A stretch of 5,317 nucleotides of DNA. Origin: a bacterium (lineage in GTDB: Bacteria; Latescibacterota; UBA2968). Position 1 is the first letter of the stretch. Each line of letters begins with the position of its first letter. Of this stretch, positions 1 through 5,275 are shown piece by piece. The notes under the pieces are model-generated. The model searched no databases. It had not been told where the DNA came from and saw nothing but the letters and a program-made list of their open reading frames with translations. The translations under genes and the position numbers were made by a program. The stretch covers positions 1-5,317 of the forward strand of contig JAPUJS010000183.1 of assembly GCA_027296045.1 (NCBI GenBank). The letters run 5' to 3'.

Positions 1-132
1 GACCTGGTCACCCGGGTCCCAGAAATCAAAGGTGGACGCCAAAAAATCCCCACCGGACCAGGCTGGGGTACCGAAGTCAACGAAGAAGCCGTCAAAGCAC
101 ACCTCTGGAAAGACCAAAGCGCCAACTGGTAA
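1..132 (+). CDS. Enolase-superfamily (mandelate racemase/muconate lactonizing type) protein, C-terminal end
   Basis: This is the last 43 codons of a gene that begins before the window; it is open from base 1 and ends at TAA 130-132. The tail contains PTGPGWGTEVNEEAVKAH, which matches the conserved C-terminal signature (IPTGPGLGVEVDEE-like) of mandelate racemase/enolase-superfamily sugar-acid dehydratases and racemases. These cytoplasmic Mg-dependent enzymes abstract a proton alpha to a carboxylate, for example to dehydrate galactonate-type acids. The catalytic barrel lies outside the window, so the exact reaction cannot be assigned. It is followed by a strong hairpin and, 93 bases later, by a sulfatase-like gene on the same strand. 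The family call rests only on this short tail and is fairly secure for the superfamily, not for the substrate. Confidence 0.75.
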   Translation, partial: DLVTRVPEIKGGRQKIPTGPGWGTEVNEEAVKAHLWKDQSANW

Positions 133-159
133 TCCCTCTCAACCTCGCCCTACCCAAAT

Positions 160-201
160 CCCCCTGTCCCTCCTTCCCGCCCTGGAAGGAGGGACAGGGG
201 G
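160..201. repeat. Perfect 18-bp inverted repeat (hairpin) with 6-nt loop
   Basis: Bases 160-177 (CCCCCTGTCCCTCCTTCC) are the exact reverse complement of 184-201, with loop 178-183. It sits in the 93-bp gap between the enolase-superfamily gene and the sulfatase-like gene. There is no T-run after either arm, so it is not a classic intrinsic terminator. It could protect the 3' end of the upstream mRNA, attenuate read-through, or be a copy of a dispersed palindromic element. Confidence 0.8.
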
Positions 202-225
202 GCTGGGGTCAAACGGAGCCCAACT

Positions 226-1665
226 ATGAACATTATACTCATTCTCATCGACACCCTGCGCTATGACTACGTTGGCGCCAACGACAACGACTGGATCGAA
301 ACCCCCAACCTGGACCGCCTGGCCGCCCAATCCTGGTGCTTCGACCGCGCCTTCAGCGCCAGCTTTCCCACCATCCCCTATCGCACCGACGTCATGACCG
401 GCCGATACGGCAGCCCCTTCCACGTCTGGAAACCGCTCCCATTCGACGCCCGCACCCTGCCCTGGACCCTTGCCGAAGCCGGTTATGCCACCCAGCTGAT
501 TCACGACACGCCACACCTGGTTAACGGCGGACACGCTTTCGATTATCCCTTTCACACCTGGACCTTCATCCGGGGTGCCGAAGTGGACCGATCCTGGATA
601 AACGACGAAGCCAAATGGCCCAACAACTGGTGCAAAGATCCCCTTTTCGACTTGTTGGGGGACGAGGCGGATCAAACCCGCCACAACTTCACCTATGCCC
701 GCACCAACCGGGGCCGTCACAACCTGGACGATTGGAACTGTGCCGGACTCTTCAACACGGCTGCACAATTTCTCAAAGACAACACCCGTCGAGACAATTT
801 CTTCCTCTGGATCGACTGCTTCGATCCCCACGAACCCTGGGATGTACCGCCCGAGTTTATGCTCAAATACGACAAAACCCCCGGCTACGACGGGCGCCTG
901 GATCCACGCGCTTTCCAACAAGCACGCAGCAACCCTGACCTGCCCGATGCCGCCAAAGCCCGCATTAAAGCCAGCTATGCCGCCAAAGTCACCTGGATGG
1001 ACCACTGCTTCGGCCGCTTCCTCGAAGCGCTCGATTCAACCGGGTTGAGCAAAAACACCGCCGTCATCCTGGCCGGCGATCACGGCACAAATGTGGGAGA
1101 ACGTGGGAAATTCGGCAAAGGCGCTCCCGTTCACGAACAAGAGATCCACATCCCTTTGTTCATCAAAACGCCTGAAGGCGACACCGGTCGGACCTCAAAC
1201 ATCGTACAACCGCAGGACTATTTCCCAACCATTCTGAACCTGGCTGGTGTGCCCATTCCCGAAGACCTGGACGGCTACGATGTATTATCCTGCGCTCAAA
1301 AAGGCGAAGACGGCCCCCGCAAACTCGCGTTGGCCGGAACCGCCCGGGGCTGGTCTGCCCAGCGTGGTTTCTTCACCGTCTTCGACCAGGATGCAACCCT
1401 CGAATGGCACCCCAATCCAGAAGATTGTACGCTCACCCCCTACGGCTCGCTCGAAAACATCGCTGCCAATCACCCCGACCGGGTCAAGCAACTGCACGTA
1501 GACGGCATTGCCGAACTGGCACGCCGGGGCGCTGATCCGCGCCTCATAGACTGGCTCAAAAATGGCGCTGAAGGAGCCATCCCCGAAGATTGTCCCCTGT
1601 TCGACGGCTGGCCCGGCCCCCCTGGATTTAGAACGTATTTTGCCAGGGCCTACGACGGCGCGTAA
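226..1665 (+). CDS. Sulfatase-superfamily hydrolase with Thr at the nucleophile position
   Basis: A 479-residue protein of the sulfatase/alkaline-phosphatase superfamily, full length for the family. Visible features in order: N-terminal beta strand ending in the metal-binding Asp (MNIILILIDTLR, D9); the signature region SFPTIPYRTDVMTGR at about 46-60; a WIDCFDPHEPWD block (D197, D200, H202) typical of sulfatases; and GDHG (D285, H286) followed by a conserved Lys at 298 in GKFGKG, then HEQEIHIPLFIK. In canonical sulfatases the signature is C/S-x-P-x-R and the Cys or Ser becomes formylglycine. Here the equivalent residue is T49 (T-I-P-Y-R), so formylglycine formation should not be possible. It may be a phosphodiesterase-like or otherwise altered hydrolase using Thr directly, as in other alkaline-phosphatase relatives. 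No signal peptide is evident, so it is probably cytoplasmic. The start is supported by CGGAG at 214-218, 7 nt before ATG. Sulfate ester substrates are therefore uncertain, while the fold is secure. Confidence 0.9.
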   Translation: MNIILILIDTLRYDYVGANDNDWIETPNLDRLAAQSWCFDRAFSASFPTIPYRTDVMTGRYGSPFHVWKPLPFDARTLPWTLAEAGYATQLIHDTPHLVNGGHAFDYPFHTWTFIRGAEVDRSWINDEAKWPNNWCKDPLFDLLGDEADQTRHNFTYARTNRGRHNLDDWNCAGLFNTAAQFLKDNTRRDNFFLWIDCFDPHEPWDVPPEFMLKYDKTPGYDGRLDPRAFQQARSNPDLPDAAKARIKASYAAKVTWMDHCFGRFLEALDSTGLSKNTAVILAGDHGTNVGERGKFGKGAPVHEQEIHIPLFIKTPEGDTGRTSNIVQPQDYFPTILNLAGVPIPEDLDGYDVLSCAQKGEDGPRKLALAGTARGWSAQRGFFTVFDQDATLEWHPNPEDCTLTPYGSLENIAANHPDRVKQLHVDGIAELARRGADPRLIDWLKNGAEGAIPEDCPLFDGWPGPPGFRTYFARAYDGA

Positions 1666-1684
1666 TACATGTTAAGGAGATAGA

Positions 1685-1747
1685 ATGACCGAACTCGAAA
1701 TCGCCATCCATGAGATCAATGCAGCCGACGTTCACCTAAAGGGGTAA
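1685..1747 (+). CDS. 20-codon mini-ORF with strong ribosome binding site (leader peptide or gene remnant)
   Basis: The ORF encodes MTELEIAIHEINAADVHLKG and stops at TAA 1745-1747. AAGGAG at 1674-1679 lies 5 nt before the ATG, a better ribosome binding site than those of the larger genes nearby. It begins 19 bases after the sulfatase-like stop, and its last codons (AAG GGG) form the purine-rich ribosome binding site of the MDR gene at 1751. The arrangement would suit translational coupling. I recognise no family. It could also be the start of a gene that has lost its body, as other genes in this window have. Confidence 0.4.
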   Translation: MTELEIAIHEINAADVHLKG

Positions 1748-1750
1748 CCC

Positions 1751-2761
1751 ATGGAAGCCAAATCTCTCATTGCCCACGAAGGACCCCGTTTCGCTTTCGA
1801 AGACGTCCTTCTTCCCGACCCGGGTCCCGATCAGATCGCCGTTCGCACCACCTATACGGGCGTCAGCATTGGAACCGAATTTTCCGCCATCACCAAAAAA
1901 CTGGATTATGGCCCCTATCCTCTTTGCACCGGCTACCAGGCCGTGGGTGTAGTTGATTATGTAGGAAAAAACGTCACCGATTTCAAAATCAACGACCGCG
2001 TCTATTATCGTTCCAACCCCGATATCAAGCTGGCATCCAATGGCTGGAAAGTCTCCGCCCGATCCGGCACACACACCTCTGCCGCCGTGCTCGATACAAA
2101 GGGGAATCGTGCATTTATCGCCCCCCTGCCCGAAGGCGTAAATGAAGAAGCAGCCAGCATGTTCGTGATGCCCGCCGTGGGCCTCAATGGCGTCGACATG
2201 GCCAATCCCCGAATGGGCGATGTGGTTGCTGTTTATGGCTGTGGCCTCGTAGGCCTGGGGGTCCTGGCCGCCTGTAGCCACCGTGGTTGCGAAGTCATTG
2301 CAATCGACCTGGAAGACGACCGCCTCGATATTGCCAAAAAACTCGGCGCAGATCACCTCGTCAATACCACTCGCCAGGATGCCCTGGAGGAAGTCCACAA
2401 AATCGCCTCCGAAGGTGCCGACGTAGTCTTCGAAAGCACCGGCATCCCAAACTGCATTGACCCCGCCATCCAGCTCTGTCGAACACACGGCATCTTCGTG
2501 CTGCAAGGCAATTACGGACGTCACCCGATTTCCTACAACTTCCTGGCACCACACGGCAAACGACTCACCATGTTCTATCCGTGCAACGATGGCCTGGAAC
2601 CCTGCCGCAAAGCCGTGCTCAAAAACATGACCATGGGCGTCCTCCCCTGGCACCACGTCATCACCCACCGCGTCGCCTCCCACGATGCCCCGGACCTCTA
2701 CACCGGCATCTTAAAAGGCGAAGCCAAAAACGTGATCGGAGCAGTGATTCAGTGGGGGTAG
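1751..2761 (+). CDS. Zinc-independent-looking MDR (alcohol/polyol-type) dehydrogenase
   Basis: A 336-residue medium-chain dehydrogenase/reductase, full length. The GroES-like N-terminal part contains TGVSIGTEFS (36-45), resembling the GTE motif of threonine-dehydrogenase-like and BchC-like MDR proteins. The usual catalytic zinc motif GHExxG is replaced by GYQAVG (61-66), and the structural four-cysteine zinc lobe is absent, so zinc catalysis looks unlikely. The Rossmann domain has VYGCGLVGLG (G163-x-G165-x-x-G168), with D186 ending the second strand, which favours NAD over NADP, and DVVFESTG at 224-231. The start ATG has AAAGGGG at 1738-1744 upstream. It probably oxidises or reduces a sugar or polyol hydroxyl in the same pathway as the SDR and the Gfo/Idh fragment downstream. 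The family is secure; the substrate is unknown. Confidence 0.88.
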   Translation: MEAKSLIAHEGPRFAFEDVLLPDPGPDQIAVRTTYTGVSIGTEFSAITKKLDYGPYPLCTGYQAVGVVDYVGKNVTDFKINDRVYYRSNPDIKLASNGWKVSARSGTHTSAAVLDTKGNRAFIAPLPEGVNEEAASMFVMPAVGLNGVDMANPRMGDVVAVYGCGLVGLGVLAACSHRGCEVIAIDLEDDRLDIAKKLGADHLVNTTRQDALEEVHKIASEGADVVFESTGIPNCIDPAIQLCRTHGIFVLQGNYGRHPISYNFLAPHGKRLTMFYPCNDGLEPCRKAVLKNMTMGVLPWHHVITHRVASHDAPDLYTGILKGEAKNVIGAVIQWG

Positions 2762-2805
2762 TGGCCGGAGCGCAGAACCCTTCACGTCCTCCACCCCCAC
2801 AAAAG

Positions 2806-2909
2806 GAGGGCCGCAGATCCTCTCCTCTCCACCCAAAGTGGCAGTGCGGAAGGGATGGGTTCGGCGACCCTCTGCGGGGGCCGGGTGAGTGGGGCAGTCT
2901 GCGGCCCTC
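2806..2909. repeat. 12-bp inverted repeat enclosing an 80-bp GC-rich segment with TCTGCG reiterations
   Basis: GAGGGCCGCAGA at 2806-2817 is the exact reverse complement of TCTGCGGCCCTC at 2898-2909. Inside and beside it, TCTGCG recurs at 2871, 2898 and 2908, and its complement CGCAGA occurs at 2771 and within the left arm. A 9-bp direct repeat CCCTCTGCG occurs at 2868-2876 and 2905-2913. A small hairpin, GGGT 2857-2860 with ACCC 2867-2870, lies in the interior. This fills most of the 173-bp gap between the MDR and SDR genes. I see no convincing coding sequence or promoter there. It may be a folded regulatory RNA, a degenerate palindromic mobile element, or a processing site. Confidence 0.55.
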
Positions 2910-2934
2910 TGCGATCCCCCAAGGAGCCTGACCT

Positions 2935-3792
2935 ATGAATGTCCTCATCACCGGAACCAGCGGCCTCATCGGCCGCGCCCTGGCAGAATCTCTATCTGCA
3001 GCACACACTGTCACCTGCCTCTCTCGAAATCCCACCGAAGTGGATGGGGTCACCACCATTCAGGCCGACTTCACATCTGCCGAAGCCCTCAAACGCCTGG
3101 ACGATCGGCCCATCGACACCCTTGTCCACCTGGCTGCAGTAACCGGCAGAGGCCCCGAGTCCGAATGCCTGCGCGTCAATGTGCAGGGCACATACACGCT
3201 GCTGCGCTACCTCATAGATCGCGGATGTGAAAAATTCGCCCTGGCCAGTTCCATCGCTGCCGTCGGGTTCCAATCTCCCCTGTTCCGTCCCCTCAAACTC
3301 CCGATTCCCGACGAACATCCTTGCCTGGACCGACACGGATACGGTGTCTCCAAATACCTGATGGAGGAAGTGACCCGCTACCTGCAGCGTCAAAACGAAA
3401 ACCTGGATATCATCAACATCCGCCTGGCGAGCATCCAACCCGATGACCAGCACCGTCCTCCCGTCCGCATCGGTCCCCTTCCCGAACAATGGACCCTGGG
3501 CAGACTGGCCGTCATGAGTCTCAACGACGCCGTCACCTGTTTTACCCTGGCAGCCCAATCGCCCCACAAACCCGGAGTGCGCATAATGAATGCCGTCGGT
3601 GCCCAGGCCAATGCGGCCGACCCGATCCCCGATATCATGCGCAACTGGTTCGGCGCCGATGCTGAAAGCCTCGATTTTTCACACTACGAACGCCCGGGTC
3701 ACGAACGGGATCCGGTCTATGACATCACCCGCATTCGAGAAGAACTGGGTTTTGAACCCCGGTGGCAACGAATGGAAGAGGAGGAAAAATGA
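2935..3792 (+). CDS. NAD(P)-dependent epimerase/dehydratase (extended SDR)
   Basis: A 285-residue extended short-chain dehydrogenase/reductase of the sugar-nucleotide epimerase type. Seen in order: the TGxxGxxG cofactor loop (T6-G7-T-S-G10-L-I-G13); R31 after the second strand, which suggests NADP may be accepted; QADF at 43-46 near the adenine; HLAAVTG at 65-71; Ser at 105-106 with Y136-x-x-x-K140 (YGVSK), completing the Ser-Tyr-Lys catalytic set; and the family C-terminal block YDITRIREELGFEPRW at 262-277. AAGGAG at 2921-2926 is 8 nt before the start. It likely interconverts or oxidises a sugar or uronate, possibly as an NAD(P)-linked aldose or uronate dehydrogenase; the exact substrate is not visible. 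Its acidic tail (EEEEK) is encoded by GAA/GAG codons that also supply the ribosome binding site of the overlapping next gene. Confidence 0.9.
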   Translation: MNVLITGTSGLIGRALAESLSAAHTVTCLSRNPTEVDGVTTIQADFTSAEALKRLDDRPIDTLVHLAAVTGRGPESECLRVNVQGTYTLLRYLIDRGCEKFALASSIAAVGFQSPLFRPLKLPIPDEHPCLDRHGYGVSKYLMEEVTRYLQRQNENLDIINIRLASIQPDDQHRPPVRIGPLPEQWTLGRLAVMSLNDAVTCFTLAAQSPHKPGVRIMNAVGAQANAADPIPDIMRNWFGADAESLDFSHYERPGHERDPVYDITRIREELGFEPRWQRMEEEEK

Positions 3793-3953
3793 GTCAACCA
3801 ATCGGCGTAGGCATTGTCGGATATGGAAAAGTCGCTTCTGGAACCCACCAACGCTGGGTCACCCAACGAGAGGATGTGAACCTGGCAGCCGTGTGTGAAT
3901 GGATCGACGCCACTTTTGAATCGGCCAAAACGGGGACTTTGATTTCCCTCTAA
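3789..3953 (+). pseudogene. Gfo/Idh/MocA-family oxidoreductase, N-terminal fragment only
   Basis: The 54-codon ORF starts MSQPIGVGIVGYGKVASG, the N-terminal NAD(P)-binding strand and glycine loop (GxGxxA type) of Gfo/Idh/MocA dehydrogenases, and continues through VNLAAVCEWID, the second strand. Homology then fades at about residue 40-47, and the frame stops at TAA 3951-3953. Family members are about 330-400 residues, so roughly nine tenths is missing. I chose ATG 3789 over an in-frame ATG at 3762 because it overlaps the SDR stop as ATGA and has GAGGAGG at 3778-3784, 4 nt upstream; this coupling shows it was once the next gene in the operon. It cannot be catalytic as it stands. An internal deletion joining the start to sequence just before the terminator would explain it, and so would an assembly error. 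Confidence 0.8.
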
Positions 3954-3970
3954 CTGCCATTCCAAAGGAC

Positions 3971-4009
3971 AAAAGGGCTGTCGCGCAAACCAGCACGACA
4001 GCCCTTTTT
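3971..4009. terminator. Bidirectional intrinsic terminator between convergent transcription units
   Basis: AAAAGGGCTGTCG (3971-3983) pairs perfectly with CGACAGCCCTTTT (3996-4008), and the stem can extend by two further pairs past one mismatch. On the plus strand the stem ends in five T (4005-4009); on the minus strand it ends in four T (complement of 3971-3974). It lies 17 bases after the truncated Gfo/Idh stop and 85 bases beyond the minus-strand stop at 4094, so it can end both convergent units. The remaining bases to 4093 show nothing coding. Confidence 0.88.
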
Positions 4010-4093
4010 GTGTCCCGATGACAGAAACCCTATGGCTGCCCCCTTTACAATATGCATCCACAGGGACAACGGCCCATAACTCCCCGCGAATAA

Positions 4094-4348
4094 TTAACCT
4101 GCCGTTGTCGCCTGCAGTACCATAATCTGAGGCTCAGACGGAAGCGTCTCGGGCGTCAGCTCAACCTCCGGCTCCTCCACCCATACCACCTGATCATTTG
4201 CATAGGGACGCACGAAATCCTTCGCATCCAGTTCAATCGGATAGTTACACCCCGGAAGCTTGTAGTGCATCGGAATGGTGATTTTCGGCTTCAAAATCTC
4301 AAGCGCCCGATACAAATCATCCAGCTCAATCGTGGGAGGTCCGCTGGT
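4094..4348 (-). pseudogene. Metallo-beta-lactamase-fold hydrolase, C-terminal fragment
   Basis: The last 84 codons of a minus-strand open frame match the C-terminal end of UlaG-like metal-dependent hydrolases. They begin GPPTIELDDLYRALEILKPK, continue to ITIPMHYKLPG with the conserved metal-ligand His of IPMHYK, and end in a VELTPETLPSEPQIMVLQ tail before TAA at 4094-4096. Residues in this family cleave lactones or phosphoesters using two metals held by an HxHxDH motif. That motif and all the N-terminal two thirds are absent, so the fragment is not an enzyme alone. In this window it is joined in frame to the MDR zinc-lobe fragment upstream (4349-4615). The junction falls around the codons for E-P-T-S-G at 4340-4354. 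Confidence 0.78.
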
Positions 4349-4615
4349 CGGCTCCATCATCACAGCCAGATCAAACGGCATCTCCCCGATATCCACAACA
4401 CCTCCCAGCCGCACAATCCGCTCTGGGATGGCCACATATTCGGCAAATCCGCCGTCGTCGCCGTGCCCTAGTCCATGTTCATCCACACACAGATTGTGCT
4501 TGCCCAAACTGCAATAAAAACACTCTGCGCACGCCGCAATCGGATAAACCGCCACCCGCTGACCAATCTCCAATCCCGTCACTATAGCCCCAATCGTAGC
4601 AACCGTACCCGCCAC
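4349..4615 (-). pseudogene. Zinc-type MDR alcohol dehydrogenase, internal fragment (fused to the MBL fragment)
   Basis: Read from a GTG at 4615, the protein begins VAGTVATIGAIVTGLEIGQR, the segment that normally follows GHE in zinc alcohol dehydrogenases. It then has the structural zinc lobe CAECFYCSLGKHNLC (C-x2-C-x2-C-x7-C), followed by GGFAEYVAIPERIVRL and a stretch ending MMEP, where the catalytic domain would pass into the Rossmann fold. The first 60 or so residues, including the catalytic Cys and GHE, and the whole cofactor-binding domain are missing. GTG is only the first possible start; no ribosome binding site is convincing, and the same frame stays open further upstream. It is not a paralogue copy of the MDR at 1751, which lacks these cysteines. 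Function as an enzyme is not expected. Confidence 0.78.
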
Positions 4616-5085
4616 CTTGCCCGTTCCCCCCGCCGAAACCGATGCCCCCCATCCACAATAAACCCACCCGATTCAATCGCCCCGATCCCAATGCCTGAAG
4701 TACCACCCCGCCCAACCAGACGCCCCAATTCCAGAACCGGTTTTTCCAATTCATACAACCGACAGACCGCCTGGGCCGCCCCAACCAGCGTTTGTGTTGC
4801 GCTGCCAAGCCCCACATGGGCTAAGGGCCGTTCCTGAATCGCCACAGACGCGCCGGGCAAATCATAGGCATTGCACACGGCATGCACTGCATGCTCTAAT
4901 CGATCCCCAATCTCCTCATCCTCCTCGCAGACAACCTGAACACCATCCGATCGTTTTGCTTCAATCTGCGTATAAGGCACGTCCAGCGCCAACCCGATTC
5001 CCCCGTCGATACGCCCAATCTCGCCGTTCATATCGATCAGCCCGAAATGGAGCCGACCAGGTGTCTGGATGACAATGCGCTTCAT
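4582..5085 (-). pseudogene. Beta-ribofuranosylaminobenzene 5'-phosphate synthase homologue (GHMP superfamily), 5' fragment
   Basis: The start MKRIVIQTPGRLHFGLIDMN, then GRIDGGIGLALD, the GHMP glycine loop HVGLGSATQT at 90-99, and LVGRGGTSGIG followed by GGFIVDGGHRF (140-150), closely follow beta-RFAP synthase. In methanogens and some bacteria this enzyme makes the first committed intermediate of tetrahydromethanopterin from p-aminobenzoate and PRPP. Homology stops after about residue 150 (base 4636). A 17-residue Arg-rich tail follows, unlike the family, and the frame ends at TAG 4582-4584. Complete proteins are about 320 residues, so the second half is gone. I start at 5085 because GGAGGG lies 9 nt upstream, at 5095-5100; an in-frame ATG at 5133 adds residues without family similarity. 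Upstream there is a promoter-like sequence. Downstream it overlaps the MDR fragment in another frame. Confidence 0.82.
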
Positions 5086-5168
5086 AAACCATCGCCCTCC
5101 CAAAGGTTCAAACGGTTTCCGGCAAAGACACATTTTCTATCGTCTTTAGGCCATTTATGAATCTTCTA

Positions 5169-5197
5169 TGCATAACGGACAGTCTTGAGTTTGTCAA
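5169..5197 (-). promoter_or_regulatory. Sigma-70-like promoter for the beta-RFAP synthase fragment
   Basis: On the minus strand, TTGACA (5197-5192) is a perfect -35 box. It is followed after exactly 17 nt by TATGCA (5174-5169), a partial -10 box. Transcription would start near 5162, leaving a leader of roughly 75 nt before the ATG at 5085. The -10 box is weak, so this is a prediction. The only open frame over this region (5108-5296, minus) overlaps both the promoter and the terminator and has no known similarity, so I do not call it a gene. Confidence 0.5.
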
Positions 5198-5239
5198 GGC
5201 GTATTCAAACATAGAAAAATCCCGCCCATAAGCATGCAT

Positions 5240-5275
5240 AAAAACGAGCCGATCCAAATCAAATTGGATCGGCTC
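5240..5275 (-). terminator. Intrinsic terminator of a minus-strand gene lying beyond the right edge
   Basis: GAGCCGATCCAA (5246-5257) pairs perfectly with TTGGATCGGCTC (5264-5275) around a 6-nt loop. Reading the minus strand, the stem is followed by G and then five T (complement of 5240-5244). This is a standard intrinsic terminator for transcription arriving from the right. It also insulates the promoter at 5169-5197. The gene it ends must have its stop at or beyond roughly 5280-5317; a minus-strand TAG at 5302-5304 is one candidate. Confidence 0.82.

Noticed and set aside
32..229. 65-codon plus-strand open frame over the end of the first gene
   Set aside because: Out of frame with the recognisable enolase-superfamily tail, and it reads through the intergenic hairpin.
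139..1005. 288-codon open frame on the minus strand over the sulfatase-like gene
   Set aside because: Low-complexity Gly/Val-rich translation without family motifs; it is the antisense shadow of a C-ending codon bias, and it crosses the intergenic hairpin.
1736..2683. 315-codon open frame on the minus strand over the MDR gene
   Set aside because: No recognisable motifs, whereas the plus-strand frame is a full-length MDR protein; long antisense frames are expected with this codon use.
2762..2934. Possible short CRISPR-like repeats (TCTGCG copies)
   Set aside because: The units are only 6-9 bp with irregular spacing, and there are no spacers of constant length or cas genes.
2661..3059. 132-codon minus-strand open frame covering the repeat-rich gap
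   Set aside because: Arg/Pro-rich translation of GC-rich repeats with no motifs, overlapping the ends of two real genes.
4479..4817. 112-codon minus-strand frame over the beta-RFAP synthase region
   Set aside because: Gly/Trp-rich shadow frame without family similarity; the real frames here are the beta-RFAP synthase and MDR fragments.
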